Below, piece after piece: positions 1 through 5,428 of a stretch of 14,217 bases of DNA. Source of the DNA: Desulfobulbaceae bacterium UBA2262. Its GTDB lineage: Bacteria; Desulfobacterota; Desulfobulbia; Desulfobulbales; Desulfurivibrionaceae. The stretch is taken from contig DDXK01000083.1 of assembly GCA_002347185.1 (NCBI GenBank), forward strand, positions 1 through 14,217. Reading direction: 5' to 3'. A program made the position numbers and the translations under genes. The notes under the pieces are model-generated. The model had not been told where the DNA came from and did not search any database. It saw only the letters and a program-made list of their open reading frames with translations. Numbering within the stretch: the first letter of the stretch is position 1; each line of letters starts with the position of its first letter.

Positions 1-284
1 GACTGCCTGCAATACATCCTGGAGTATTCCTGCGAGAGACATTAGGTGAGCTGCACATCTCCCAGGCCGAGTTCGCCCGCGCCATCGGTGTCTCGCCCAT
101 GCGGGTTTCGCATGTCATCAAAGGAACGCGCCCGGTAACGGCGGAACTGGCGCTGTTGTTCGGCCGCGCCCTCGACCAATCGCCGCAATACTGGCTCAAT
201 CTGCAAGCAGCCTACGACTTGAAAATAGCTGAGGCCACGCTCGACAAGCTGCTCGCCAACGTCCAGTCGCTGGCCCATGCCTGA
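1..284 (+). CDS. higA: HigA-type addiction-module antitoxin (5' end cut by window)
   Basis: Reading in frame from base 3, the translation opens with the HPGVFLRE motif and runs through an Xre/HTH_3 helix-turn-helix (SQAEFARAIGVSPMRVSHVI) to a SPQYWLNLQ..YDL tail, ending in TGA at 282-284. This order is the hallmark of the HigA family of antitoxins, which bind and neutralise the HigB mRNA endonuclease and repress their own promoter through the HTH. HigA proteins usually start only a few residues before HPG, so the missing part is probably under 10 codons. An internal ATG at 99 would remove half the HTH and is not a credible start. In this family higB usually lies upstream of higA, so the toxin would be just outside the window; I cannot see it. 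The protein is about the usual length and shows no frameshift in the visible part. Confidence 0.88.
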   Translation, partial: LPAIHPGVFLRETLGELHISQAEFARAIGVSPMRVSHVIKGTRPVTAELALLFGRALDQSPQYWLNLQAAYDLKIAEATLDKLLANVQSLAHA

Positions 285-305
285 TCGATGTGCTACCACT
301 TTCCG

Positions 306-393
306 GATTTCCGGGGACACAATACCTGTTTTTAGGCCAAGGAAAACCAGGCCGGAAGCCCGTTACATAACGACTCAACAAATAGGATGTCCC
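306..393 (+). mobile_element. Mini-element: internally deleted copy of the adjacent RAYT unit
   Basis: This short stretch joins both ends of the full element next door. Bases 306-327 are identical over 22 bases to 465-486, the left end of the transposase unit. Bases 336-386 match 1154-1204, the last codons and stop of the transposase gene, with 49 of 51 bases identical and no gaps. Between them the whole gene body is missing. The outer ends pair imperfectly as an inverted repeat (GGGACA near 314-319 against TGTCCC at 388-393, and CCTGTTT against AAATAGG). It lies in the same orientation as the full copy, 22 bases after the HigA stop. The remnant codes for nothing. It looks like a MITE or RAYT-mobilised non-autonomous derivative, or the scar of a tandem copy that suffered a deletion. 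The rest of the 285-528 interval shows no gene. Confidence 0.75.
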
Positions 394-471
394 AAGATAC
401 CAGATACCACTATGGGGAAAATCCCAACCGCTATTCCTTGATTTGGTCCACGCTCAGCCCCTATGATTTCC

Positions 472-490
472 GGGGACACAATACCTATTT
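472..490. repeat. Left inverted repeat of the RAYT unit
   Basis: Nineteen bases, GGGGACACAATACCTATTT, perfectly complementary to 1198-1216. The same motif with one change (G for A after ACCT) begins the mini-element at 313. It lies in a 22-base direct repeat (306-327 and 465-486) that also includes the preceding GATTTCC, so the conserved block extends beyond the inverted part. Confidence 0.9.
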
Positions 491-528
491 TCTTGCCAAT
501 CTCCTATTTCGCAGGGTACCTTCTTAAC

Positions 529-1203
529 ATGGCACGCATGGCAAGGGTGGTATTGCCCGGTTATCCTCATCACATAACCCAACGCGGCGTTCGTTCCATG
601 GAAATCTTCCATACCGACGACGACCGGCATGAGTACCTGCGTCTGATGCGCCAGCAGGGCGACCGTTTCGGCCTGCGCTTTATCTCCTACTGCCTGATGA
701 GCAACCATGTCCATCTGGTCGCGGTACCCGAACAGGAAGACTCTTTGGCCAGGGCCATCGGCGAGGGGCACCGGCTCTACACCCGCATGGTCAATTTCCG
801 GCAGAACACCAGAGGATATTTATTTCAGGGGAGGTTCTTTTCCTGCCCCCTTGACGAGAAATATCTCTATGCCTGTGTGCGTTATGTGGAGCGAAATCCC
901 CTTGGAGTAATCAAGGAGATAAAGCATGCCTGGGACTACGAATGGTCCAGCGCCCGGTATCATGCGGGAATGGTCGATCATGACCCGCTGGTGACGGAAG
1001 ACGGGATGCTCGCAGGGATCGACGACTGGCGTCTTTTCCTGTCAAAAGAAGACGACGATCTTGATGCTCTCCGCGAAAAGACACGGACCGGAAGGCCATG
1101 TGGCAACGAGACCTTCTATGAAAAGGCGGAACGTCTCAGTGGCAGGGTCTTGCGCCAAGGAAAACCAGGCCGGAAGCCCGTTACAAAACGACCCAACAAA
1201 TAG
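529..1203 (+). CDS. RAYT-type REP-associated tyrosine transposase (Y1/HUH family)
   Basis: A 224-residue protein of the Y1 transposase family related to IS200/IS605 TnpA, which nicks and joins single-stranded DNA through a 5'-phosphotyrosine. Visible signatures are the N-terminal LPGYPHHITQRG block (residues 9-20), the HUH pair in SNHVHLV (His60, His62), and RYVERNP, whose Tyr119 aligns with the catalytic tyrosine of E. coli TnpA-REP. The GYLFQGRF and WxxSSxxxH-like segments are also typical. I place the start at ATG 529 (MARMARVVLP) because the conserved domain begins there; the reading frame stays open to 463, but that extension would translate the terminal repeat. The Shine-Dalgarno is weak (AGGG at 513-516). 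The last 16 codons are duplicated in the mini-element upstream. All catalytic residues are present, so the protein may be active. RAYTs often serve REP propagation rather than classical transposition. Confidence 0.9.
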   Translation: MARMARVVLPGYPHHITQRGVRSMEIFHTDDDRHEYLRLMRQQGDRFGLRFISYCLMSNHVHLVAVPEQEDSLARAIGEGHRLYTRMVNFRQNTRGYLFQGRFFSCPLDEKYLYACVRYVERNPLGVIKEIKHAWDYEWSSARYHAGMVDHDPLVTEDGMLAGIDDWRLFLSKEDDDLDALREKTRTGRPCGNETFYEKAERLSGRVLRQGKPGRKPVTKRPNK

Positions 1204-1216
1204 GTATTGTGTCCCC
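1198..1216. repeat. Right inverted repeat of the RAYT unit
   Basis: AAATAGGTATTGTGTCCCC, the exact reverse complement of 472-490. It contains the stop codon of the transposase gene (TAG at 1201-1203). The corresponding end of the mini-element is degenerate: AAATAGG is kept at 380-386, but five bases are lost before TGTCCC. Confidence 0.9.
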
Positions 1217-1230
1217 AGATACCTGCCGAC

Positions 1231-1259
1231 TTGCTCCCACCGGCCTCCCGTGTTATATT
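1231..1259 (+). promoter_or_regulatory. Predicted sigma-70 extended -10 promoter of the mazEF-type operon
   Basis: A -35-like TTGCTC (1231-1236) is followed after 17 bases by TATATT (1254-1259), preceded by TGT, giving an extended -10. Transcription would start near 1266, leaving a leader of about 23 bases that contains the ribosome site AAAAGGAGG (1273-1281), eight bases before the ATG at 1289. A second perfect TATAAT lies at 1264-1269 but has no -35 partner and would leave the ribosome site at the very 5' end. Such operons are usually autorepressed by the antitoxin; no clear operator palindrome was found. Confidence 0.5.
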
Positions 1260-1288
1260 ATTGTATAATTTCAAAAGGAGGCTGCGCC

Positions 1289-1543
1289 ATGCACACAACC
1301 TGTTTGCGGAAAGTCGGCGGCTCGGTGATGTTGGCGGTCCCCCCCGCCATTCTGGAAATACTGCATTTGCATGCAGGGGCCACGGTCGGGGTGACTGTTG
1401 CTGATGGCCGTCTGGTGGTTGAACCTCAACGACGCCGCTACACACTGGAGGAGTTGTTGGCTCAATGCGACCCCAAGGCAAAAATGACCGATGATGACCG
1501 GCAATGGCTTGAGTCCGAGGCGACGGGAGGAGAGCTGCTTTGA
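1289..1543 (+). CDS. MazE/AbrB-type antitoxin (SpoVT-AbrB swapped-hairpin fold)
   Basis: An 84-residue protein whose first half (LRKVGGSVMLAVPPAIL, then AGATVGVTVADGRLVVEP) is the AbrB/MazE swapped-hairpin DNA-binding domain. The C-terminal half (YTLEELLAQCDPKAK) resembles the PemI/ChpS toxin-wrapping tail. It should bind the toxin encoded just downstream, block its active site and repress the operon. The start is ATG 1289, backed by a near-perfect Shine-Dalgarno (AAAAGGAGG, 1273-1281); the frame is open much further upstream, but those codons overlap the transposase gene and its repeat. The stop overlaps the toxin start by four bases. Length is normal for the family. I leave the symbol empty because MazE, PemI and ChpS cannot be separated by eye. 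Confidence 0.9.
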   Translation: MHTTCLRKVGGSVMLAVPPAILEILHLHAGATVGVTVADGRLVVEPQRRRYTLEELLAQCDPKAKMTDDDRQWLESEATGGELL

Positions 1544-1872
1544 AGCGGGGGGAAATCTATCTGGTGTCGCTTGATCCCACCTCCGGACGCGAACAGCAAG
1601 GGAAACGTCCGGTTCTGGTTGTTTCGCCAACACCATTCAACCGGGTGACGAAGATCCCGATCGTACTGCCAATTACAAGCGGCGGTGATTTTGCCAGGAC
1701 CAAGGGTTTTGCCGTGTCGTTATCAGGCGCCGGCACTGAAACGACAGGCGTTATTCGTTGCGATCAGCCCCGCACCCTTGACCTTGCGACCCGCCACGCC
1801 AGAAAGCTGGAAAGCGTCCCGGATTCAATAATGAATGAAGTTCTTGCTAAGTTGATCCCGCTTTTTGAATAA
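1540..1872 (+). CDS. MazF/PemK-type mRNA interferase toxin
   Basis: A 110-residue protein of the CcdB/PemK/MazF fold, normally a sequence-specific endoribonuclease that cuts mRNA and arrests growth. Recognisable elements are the opening RGEIYLVSLDP, the GREQQGKRPVLVVSP segment with the conserved Glu18 and Arg23, the PITS loop (45-48), and the VIRCDQPRTLD strand. The start is TTG at 1540, overlapping the antitoxin stop (TTGA, 1540-1543), with AGGAG at 1528-1532 seven bases upstream. The rare start and overlap fit translational coupling that keeps toxin below antitoxin. The frame is intact with all expected blocks, so it is probably functional. A terminator follows at 1890-1910. Cleavage specificity cannot be read from the sequence. 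Confidence 0.92.
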   Translation: MKRGEIYLVSLDPTSGREQQGKRPVLVVSPTPFNRVTKIPIVLPITSGGDFARTKGFAVSLSGAGTETTGVIRCDQPRTLDLATRHARKLESVPDSIMNEVLAKLIPLFE

Positions 1873-1889
1873 AATGGATGAAGTGAGGG

Positions 1890-1910
1890 AAAAGGGGTCA
1901 TCCCCTTTTT
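1890..1910 (+). terminator. Rho-independent terminator after the mazEF-type operon
   Basis: AAAAGGGG (1890-1897) pairs with CCCCTTTT (1902-1909) around a TCAT loop and runs into T1910, 17 bases after the toxin stop. The stem plus U-tract is a classic intrinsic terminator. Its sequence is nearly the same as the hairpin at 2228-2252 on the other side of the ferredoxin gene. Confidence 0.8.
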
Positions 1911-1961
1911 GTGGTCTCTCTCAGCTGGCTTTTCGACACGCAGACAAACGGAGGGAAGGGT

Positions 1962-2174
1962 ATGGACATCAAAACCTGGGATGGCGACAAGGTCACGATC
2001 TCGATCGATTATGACAAGTGCAACGGCAACGGCGCCTGCGTGGAGATCTGTCCGGCCTCGGTCTATGAACTGCAAAACAACAAATCGGTGCCGGTCCACA
2101 TCGACGAGTGCATCGAGTGTTGTGCCTGCGTTGAAAACTGCCCACAGCAGGCCATCAAACACTCTTCCTGCTGA
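1962..2174 (+). CDS. Small dicluster ferredoxin, probably [3Fe-4S]/[4Fe-4S]
   Basis: A 70-residue bacterial-type ferredoxin, a soluble cytoplasmic electron carrier. The second cluster motif is complete: C-I-E-C-C-A-C-V-E-N-C-P gives CxxCxxCxxxCP with one extra Cys. The first reads C-N-G-N-G-A-C-V-E-I-C-P: the second ligand of the usual CxxCxxCxxxCP is Asn. In Desulfovibrio africanus ferredoxin III that position is Asp (CTGDGEC) and the site holds a [3Fe-4S] cluster, so by analogy this protein is likely 7Fe. The EICPASVYELQ segment also resembles that protein. The start is ATG 1962, with GGAG at 1950-1953 eight bases upstream; an in-frame GTG at 1911 would add 17 unrelated residues and begin inside the terminator T-run. 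It sits alone between two terminators, so it is probably monocistronic. No convincing promoter was found in the short upstream gap. Confidence 0.9.
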   Translation: MDIKTWDGDKVTISIDYDKCNGNGACVEICPASVYELQNNKSVPVHIDECIECCACVENCPQQAIKHSSC

Positions 2175-2227
2175 GCGTCCGAACGAAAAATGGCCCTGCC
2201 GCACGGGGGAATGTGACAGGGCGAAGC

Positions 2228-2252
2228 AAAAGGGGGTCACCCCCCTTTTTTT
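2228..2252. terminator. Intrinsic terminator, possibly bidirectional
   Basis: AAAAGGGGG (2228-2236) pairs with CCCCCTTTT (2241-2249) around TCAC, followed by T2250-2252. It ends the ferredoxin transcript. Read on the other strand it shows a run of A, the same nine-pair stem and a short TTTT, so it could also end the - strand hydroxylase gene whose stop is at 2276. Confidence 0.82.
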
Positions 2253-2275
2253 CATCAACATCAAACGCCGAAAGC

Positions 2276-3118
2276 CTATTTTTTCAGGATATCGGGATCG
2301 GTGCCGTGACGGTTGATGGCATAGGAGCCGGTCTTGCCCACAAAGGGCAGCGCCAGCATGGAGAAGAGGTTGTTCTTCCTGGGGTCGCGGAACTGGGCCA
2401 GGCCGATGGCCATCCCTTCGTGGCCCAGGGCGGGCTGGGCCCGGTAGGTGCCGAAAAGACGGTCCCACCACGGAAAATTGAAGCCGAAATTGCTGTTGGT
2501 TTCGCGGATGGTCACCGAATGGTGCACCCGATGCATGTCCGGGGTGACGACGAGGAGGCGCAGATATCTGTCCAGGGCGAGCGGCAGCCGGAAGTTGCCG
2601 TGGTTGAACATGGCGGTGCCGTTGAGGATTATCTCAAAAAGTATCACCGCCGGCACCGATGGCCCCAGGGCGGCGATGACCGTCAGCTTGATGACCATGC
2701 TGATCATGATTTCGATGGGGTGGAACCGGAGCCCGGTGGTGACATCGATGTCCAGGTCCGCGTGGTGCATCATGTGCAGCCGCCAGAGAAGGGGAACGGC
2801 ATGGAACATCAGATGCTGGAGGTAGACCACCAGGTCCAGGGCGAGAATGCCGAGGAGAAGCGCCAGCCATTCGGGCAGGGCCAGGTTGTTGAGCAGACCC
2901 CAGCCGTTTTCCCGGGCAGCCGCGGCCACCTGCACGCCGATGATGGGGAAGGCAAGCCGCACCGCCACGGTGCTCAAGGCCACAATGCCGAGATTGCTCA
3001 GCCAGCGGATGGGCCTGGGGCTGTTAAGCCTGCGGCGGGGGGCCAGGATCTCCAGCCCGGCCACGACAAGAAGAATGCCAAAGAAAAATGCCAGTCTGAT
3101 CTGCGCTTCGTTTTCCAT
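2276..3118 (-). CDS. Fatty acid hydroxylase / sterol desaturase-family membrane protein
   Basis: A 280-residue integral membrane protein with the eight-histidine di-iron signature of the ERG3/FA-hydroxylase superfamily: HLMFH (H102, H106), HMMHH (H115, H118, H119) and HRVHH (H196, H199, H200), plus RFHP and FNHGN. Hydrophobic stretches near 8-25, 42-62, 83-100 and 142-165 fit four membrane segments with the histidine boxes on the cytoplasmic side. Family members use O2 to hydroxylate or desaturate lipid or sterol chains. The substrate cannot be told; the neighbouring lipid kinase and acyltransferase make a membrane lipid plausible (inference). An oxygen-using enzyme would be notable if the host is an anaerobe. 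The start ATG has purine-rich GGGGAG and AAGGAG sites just upstream. It is transcribed alone on this strand and faces the ferredoxin terminator. Confidence 0.88.
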   Translation of the reverse strand: MENEAQIRLAFFFGILLVVAGLEILAPRRRLNSPRPIRWLSNLGIVALSTVAVRLAFPIIGVQVAAAARENGWGLLNNLALPEWLALLLGILALDLVVYLQHLMFHAVPLLWRLHMMHHADLDIDVTTGLRFHPIEIMISMVIKLTVIAALGPSVPAVILFEIILNGTAMFNHGNFRLPLALDRYLRLLVVTPDMHRVHHSVTIRETNSNFGFNFPWWDRLFGTYRAQPALGHEGMAIGLAQFRDPRKNNLFSMLALPFVGKTGSYAINRHGTDPDILKK

Positions 3119-3267
3119 ACTCTCCCCTGCTCCTTTGCAGCCCCACGCATCGGCTCAATACAGTCATCCCAACGGTTCCGCCCCTTAGGGTACAGGGTTT
3201 TTCCGTTTTTTCGCAACCAGGGAATGAGAGGGGCTGATCCGCTCCCGCCCTCCCCGTCTCCTTGCGT

Positions 3268-3285
3268 CTCCGGAACGATCCGGAG
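3268..3285. other. Perfect inverted repeat in the divergent intergenic gap
   Basis: CTCCGGA (3268-3274) and TCCGGAG (3279-3285) flank an ACGA loop. It lies in the 278-base gap between the divergently transcribed hydroxylase and lipid kinase genes, which otherwise shows no gene and no promoter I trust. It has no T-run, so it is not a standard terminator. It could be an operator or an mRNA hairpin, or chance in GC-rich DNA. Confidence 0.35.
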
Positions 3286-3396
3286 TTGCCTTTGTCCTCC
3301 CGAGAGAGTAAACAGAAAAAAAATCGCTCCCCGCCTTTCCTGTCAGGACCAGTGCCGGGCCGCACAAGGGGCCGGAGCAAGAGCCCCTGAACGCCC

Positions 3397-4326
3397 ATGA
3401 ACCTGCCCATCCTTCTGCTCATCAATCTCCATTCCAAGCAGGGCCTTGCCCGGTTCGGCGAGGCGGTGGCCTGCTTCAACGACCTGGGGGTGCAATACAT
3501 CGTGGGGCAGATCCGGGATTCCGCCGACTTTGCCCATTCCATCCGGCATTACCGCGACAAGGTTTCCGCGGTGGTGATCGGCGGCGGCGACGGCACCTTC
3601 AACGTCGCTGTCGATGCCCTGGTGGAGAGCGGCCTGCCCCTGGGCATCCTGCCTCTGGGAACGGCCAACGACCTGGCCCGCACCCTCAACCTGCCCGCTT
3701 CCCTTCCCGAAGCCTGCGCGGTGATCGCGCAGGGCTATCGGCGCCGCATCGACCTGGGCCGGACCAACGGCAAATATTTTTTCAACGTGGCCAGCTGCGG
3801 CCTCAGTATCGCCATTACCCAGCAGCTCTCCAAGGGGCTGAAGCGCCGGTGGGGAGCGCTTGCCTATGCCATCGCGACCCTGCGGACCCTTTTGACCGCC
3901 CGGCGGTTCGAGGCCTTGATCCAGGTGGACGACGGCGAGGAGCTGCATCGCCGTTCCCTGCAGATTGCCGTCGGCAATGGACGTTACTACGGAGGCGGCA
4001 TGACGGTCGCAGAGGACGCCGCCATCGACGACCAGCTCCTGGATCTCTACAGCCTGGAAATGCCTCACTGGTGGCATATCTTTTTTCTGCTCCCGGCCCT
4101 GCGGCACGGCAAATTTGGGGAGCGGATCGGAATCTGGCGGCGGAAGGGAAAGAAGATCAGGATCGCGACCCCGCACCCCAAGCGGGTGAACACCGATGGC
4201 GAGATCACCACCAGGACGCCGGCCCTTTTCGAACTGTGTCCCGGGGCGCTGGAGGTTTTTGTGCCCGCGCCGTCCGCTCCGGAGCAAGGGCGGAAGGGAG
4301 AGCGCCCCAGCCTCAGCCCGGTCTGA
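3397..4326 (+). CDS. Diacylglycerol kinase-family lipid kinase (YegS/DgkB/BmrU type)
   Basis: A 309-residue soluble kinase of the DAGK catalytic superfamily, which phosphorylates lipid alcohols such as diacylglycerol or related lipids using ATP. The nucleotide-binding signature GGGDGTFN is at residues 62-69, followed by LPLGTANDLARTL (86-97); the C-terminal beta-sandwich includes GNGRYYGGGM and DGEITTRTPALF. Length is usual for the family (about 290-320). The ATG at 3397 is the first possible start, because an in-frame TGA lies at 3388-3390, yet there is no good Shine-Dalgarno: GGAG is about 20 bases away. Translation may thus be weak, or unusual in initiation. The last 14 bases overlap the end of the convergent acyltransferase gene. 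The exact lipid substrate is unknown; phospholipid recycling or lipid modification is an inference. Confidence 0.9.
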   Translation: MNLPILLLINLHSKQGLARFGEAVACFNDLGVQYIVGQIRDSADFAHSIRHYRDKVSAVVIGGGDGTFNVAVDALVESGLPLGILPLGTANDLARTLNLPASLPEACAVIAQGYRRRIDLGRTNGKYFFNVASCGLSIAITQQLSKGLKRRWGALAYAIATLRTLLTARRFEALIQVDDGEELHRRSLQIAVGNGRYYGGGMTVAEDAAIDDQLLDLYSLEMPHWWHIFFLLPALRHGKFGERIGIWRRKGKKIRIATPHPKRVNTDGEITTRTPALFELCPGALEVFVPAPSAPEQGRKGERPSLSPV

Positions 4327-5428
4327 CCGGAGCCTTGCCCATGCCGCTTGCGGCGACATAATGGCTGCTGCGAAGCAGAAACCTCTTTTCGACAAGGTGC
4401 CACAGCGCGATGGCGGCCACGGCGATGGCCAGGCCGGTGGCGGGCAGAAAGAGCCAGGGACTGCCGGCGAACCAGCCCATTTGCAGAAAGCACTGAATGA
4501 TCGGGAAGTGCAGGATGTAGACCCCATACGAAAAATCGCCATATCTTCCGAAATTGCCGAGGTAGGGGAAAAGCGCCAGGAAGATGACCACCGTGGCGAG
4601 GGCGAAGGGGCTGAGAAGAGGCAGTGGCCAGAAGAGGTTGGCGGCAAGAACAGGCAGGGCGCCAAGGAGAAAGGAGCGCAGGTGGCGTTCAAAAAAAGGC
4701 AGGCGATAGTAGAGGAACGCCCCGGCCATGAAGTAGGAAAGCTGACCCGGCAGCTGGCGGCCGAGTTCCAGATAGAGGCCGGAGCCGGTACGCTCCGCCG
4801 CCCAGGCACAGAGGCTGGCGTATGCCACGGAGAGGAAGTAGGTGCTGGCGATTATGGGGAGCCGGCCGCAGCGCCTGAAGAGAGCCGCGAACAGAGGAAC
4901 GCTCAGATAAAACAGCACCTCGATCTTGAGCGTCCACAGCGCGCCGTTCACCGCCGACAGCCTGTTGGTCTCGAAGACTCCGGGGAGGGAGGGCTGAAGG
5001 AAGTTGAGGAAGGAGAGATTGGCAAGAAGGTATTTGCCCCAGGCAGGCGAAAAATAGTCCGCAAGCCCTTGTGAGCTGAGAGCCGCCAGCCCAAAGGCGC
5101 ACAGGATCACCACGGTGCAATAGGCGGGGTAGATCCGGCGGAAGCGTTTCTTGGCAAAAGTGGAGAGAGACGAAGAACGCTCAAAGCTCATGAAGATCAA
5201 AAAACCGCTCACGACAAAAAATGCCTTCACCGCCACGGCGGAGGAGAGAAGCCTTTCCAGCCATTCCAGCTCTCGATAGCCGGAAAGCTGCGAGGCGTGA
5301 ACCAGGTAAACGATGCCGGCGCAGGCCAGGCGCAGGAGATCGAAGTTGTTTCTTGTCAAACGGGCGCTGTCGGGCAACAACTCAGTCTCCTTTCTCGGCA
5401 AAAGCCAGCGGCAGGCAATGAATTCCAT
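4313..5428 (-). CDS. Acyltransferase-3 family membrane protein (OafA/YrhL type), last gene of the efflux operon
   Basis: A 371-residue multi-pass membrane protein of the AT3 family, which moves acyl groups onto sugars, glycans, lipids or small molecules at the envelope. The opening NNFDLLRL..HASQL contains the family R-x10-H motif (Arg33, His44); FFVVSGFLIFM (70-80) and RFRRIYPAY (95-103) are further signatures, and about ten hydrophobic segments follow. ATG (5426-5428) shares its A with the RND permease stop (TGATG), so translation is probably coupled to the pump. That makes it a fourth operon member, which is not standard for RND pumps. It may acylate a pump substrate or modify a surface glycan; neither is shown by the sequence. 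No terminator is seen after its stop, which lies inside the 3' end of the convergent kinase gene. Confidence 0.88.
   Translation of the reverse strand: MEFIACRWLLPRKETELLPDSARLTRNNFDLLRLACAGIVYLVHASQLSGYRELEWLERLLSSAVAVKAFFVVSGFLIFMSFERSSSLSTFAKKRFRRIYPAYCTVVILCAFGLAALSSQGLADYFSPAWGKYLLANLSFLNFLQPSLPGVFETNRLSAVNGALWTLKIEVLFYLSVPLFAALFRRCGRLPIIASTYFLSVAYASLCAWAAERTGSGLYLELGRQLPGQLSYFMAGAFLYYRLPFFERHLRSFLLGALPVLAANLFWPLPLLSPFALATVVIFLALFPYLGNFGRYGDFSYGVYILHFPIIQCFLQMGWFAGSPWLFLPATGLAIAVAAIALWHLVEKRFLLRSSHYVAASGMGKAPVRPG

Larger units (their letters stand above)
472..1216 (+). mobile_element. RAYT transposase unit bounded by a 19-bp inverted repeat
   Basis: The transposase gene is bracketed by a perfect 19-bp inverted repeat: GGGGACACAATACCTATTT at 472-490 and its exact reverse complement at 1198-1216. 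The right copy overlaps the last codon and stop of the gene, so the repeat is part of the unit, not a chance flank. Classical RAYTs are single genes flanked by REP palindromes; here the flank is a long-range inverted pair. No target-site duplication is evident outside the repeat. The right edge is only 14 bases upstream of the -35 box of the next operon. Confidence 0.72.

Noticed and set aside
463..528. Upstream extension of the transposase start to 463
   Set aside because: It would translate the left inverted repeat and adds 22 residues absent from the family; the conserved block starts at ATG 529.
2213..3400. A 395-codon open frame on the + strand across the hydroxylase gene
   Set aside because: It begins in the ferredoxin terminator and runs antisense to the histidine-box membrane protein; no family resemblance.
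3343..4809. A 488-codon open frame on the - strand across the lipid kinase and acyltransferase
   Set aside because: It lies antisense to the GGGDGTFN kinase and in another phase of the acyltransferase, with no domain of its own.
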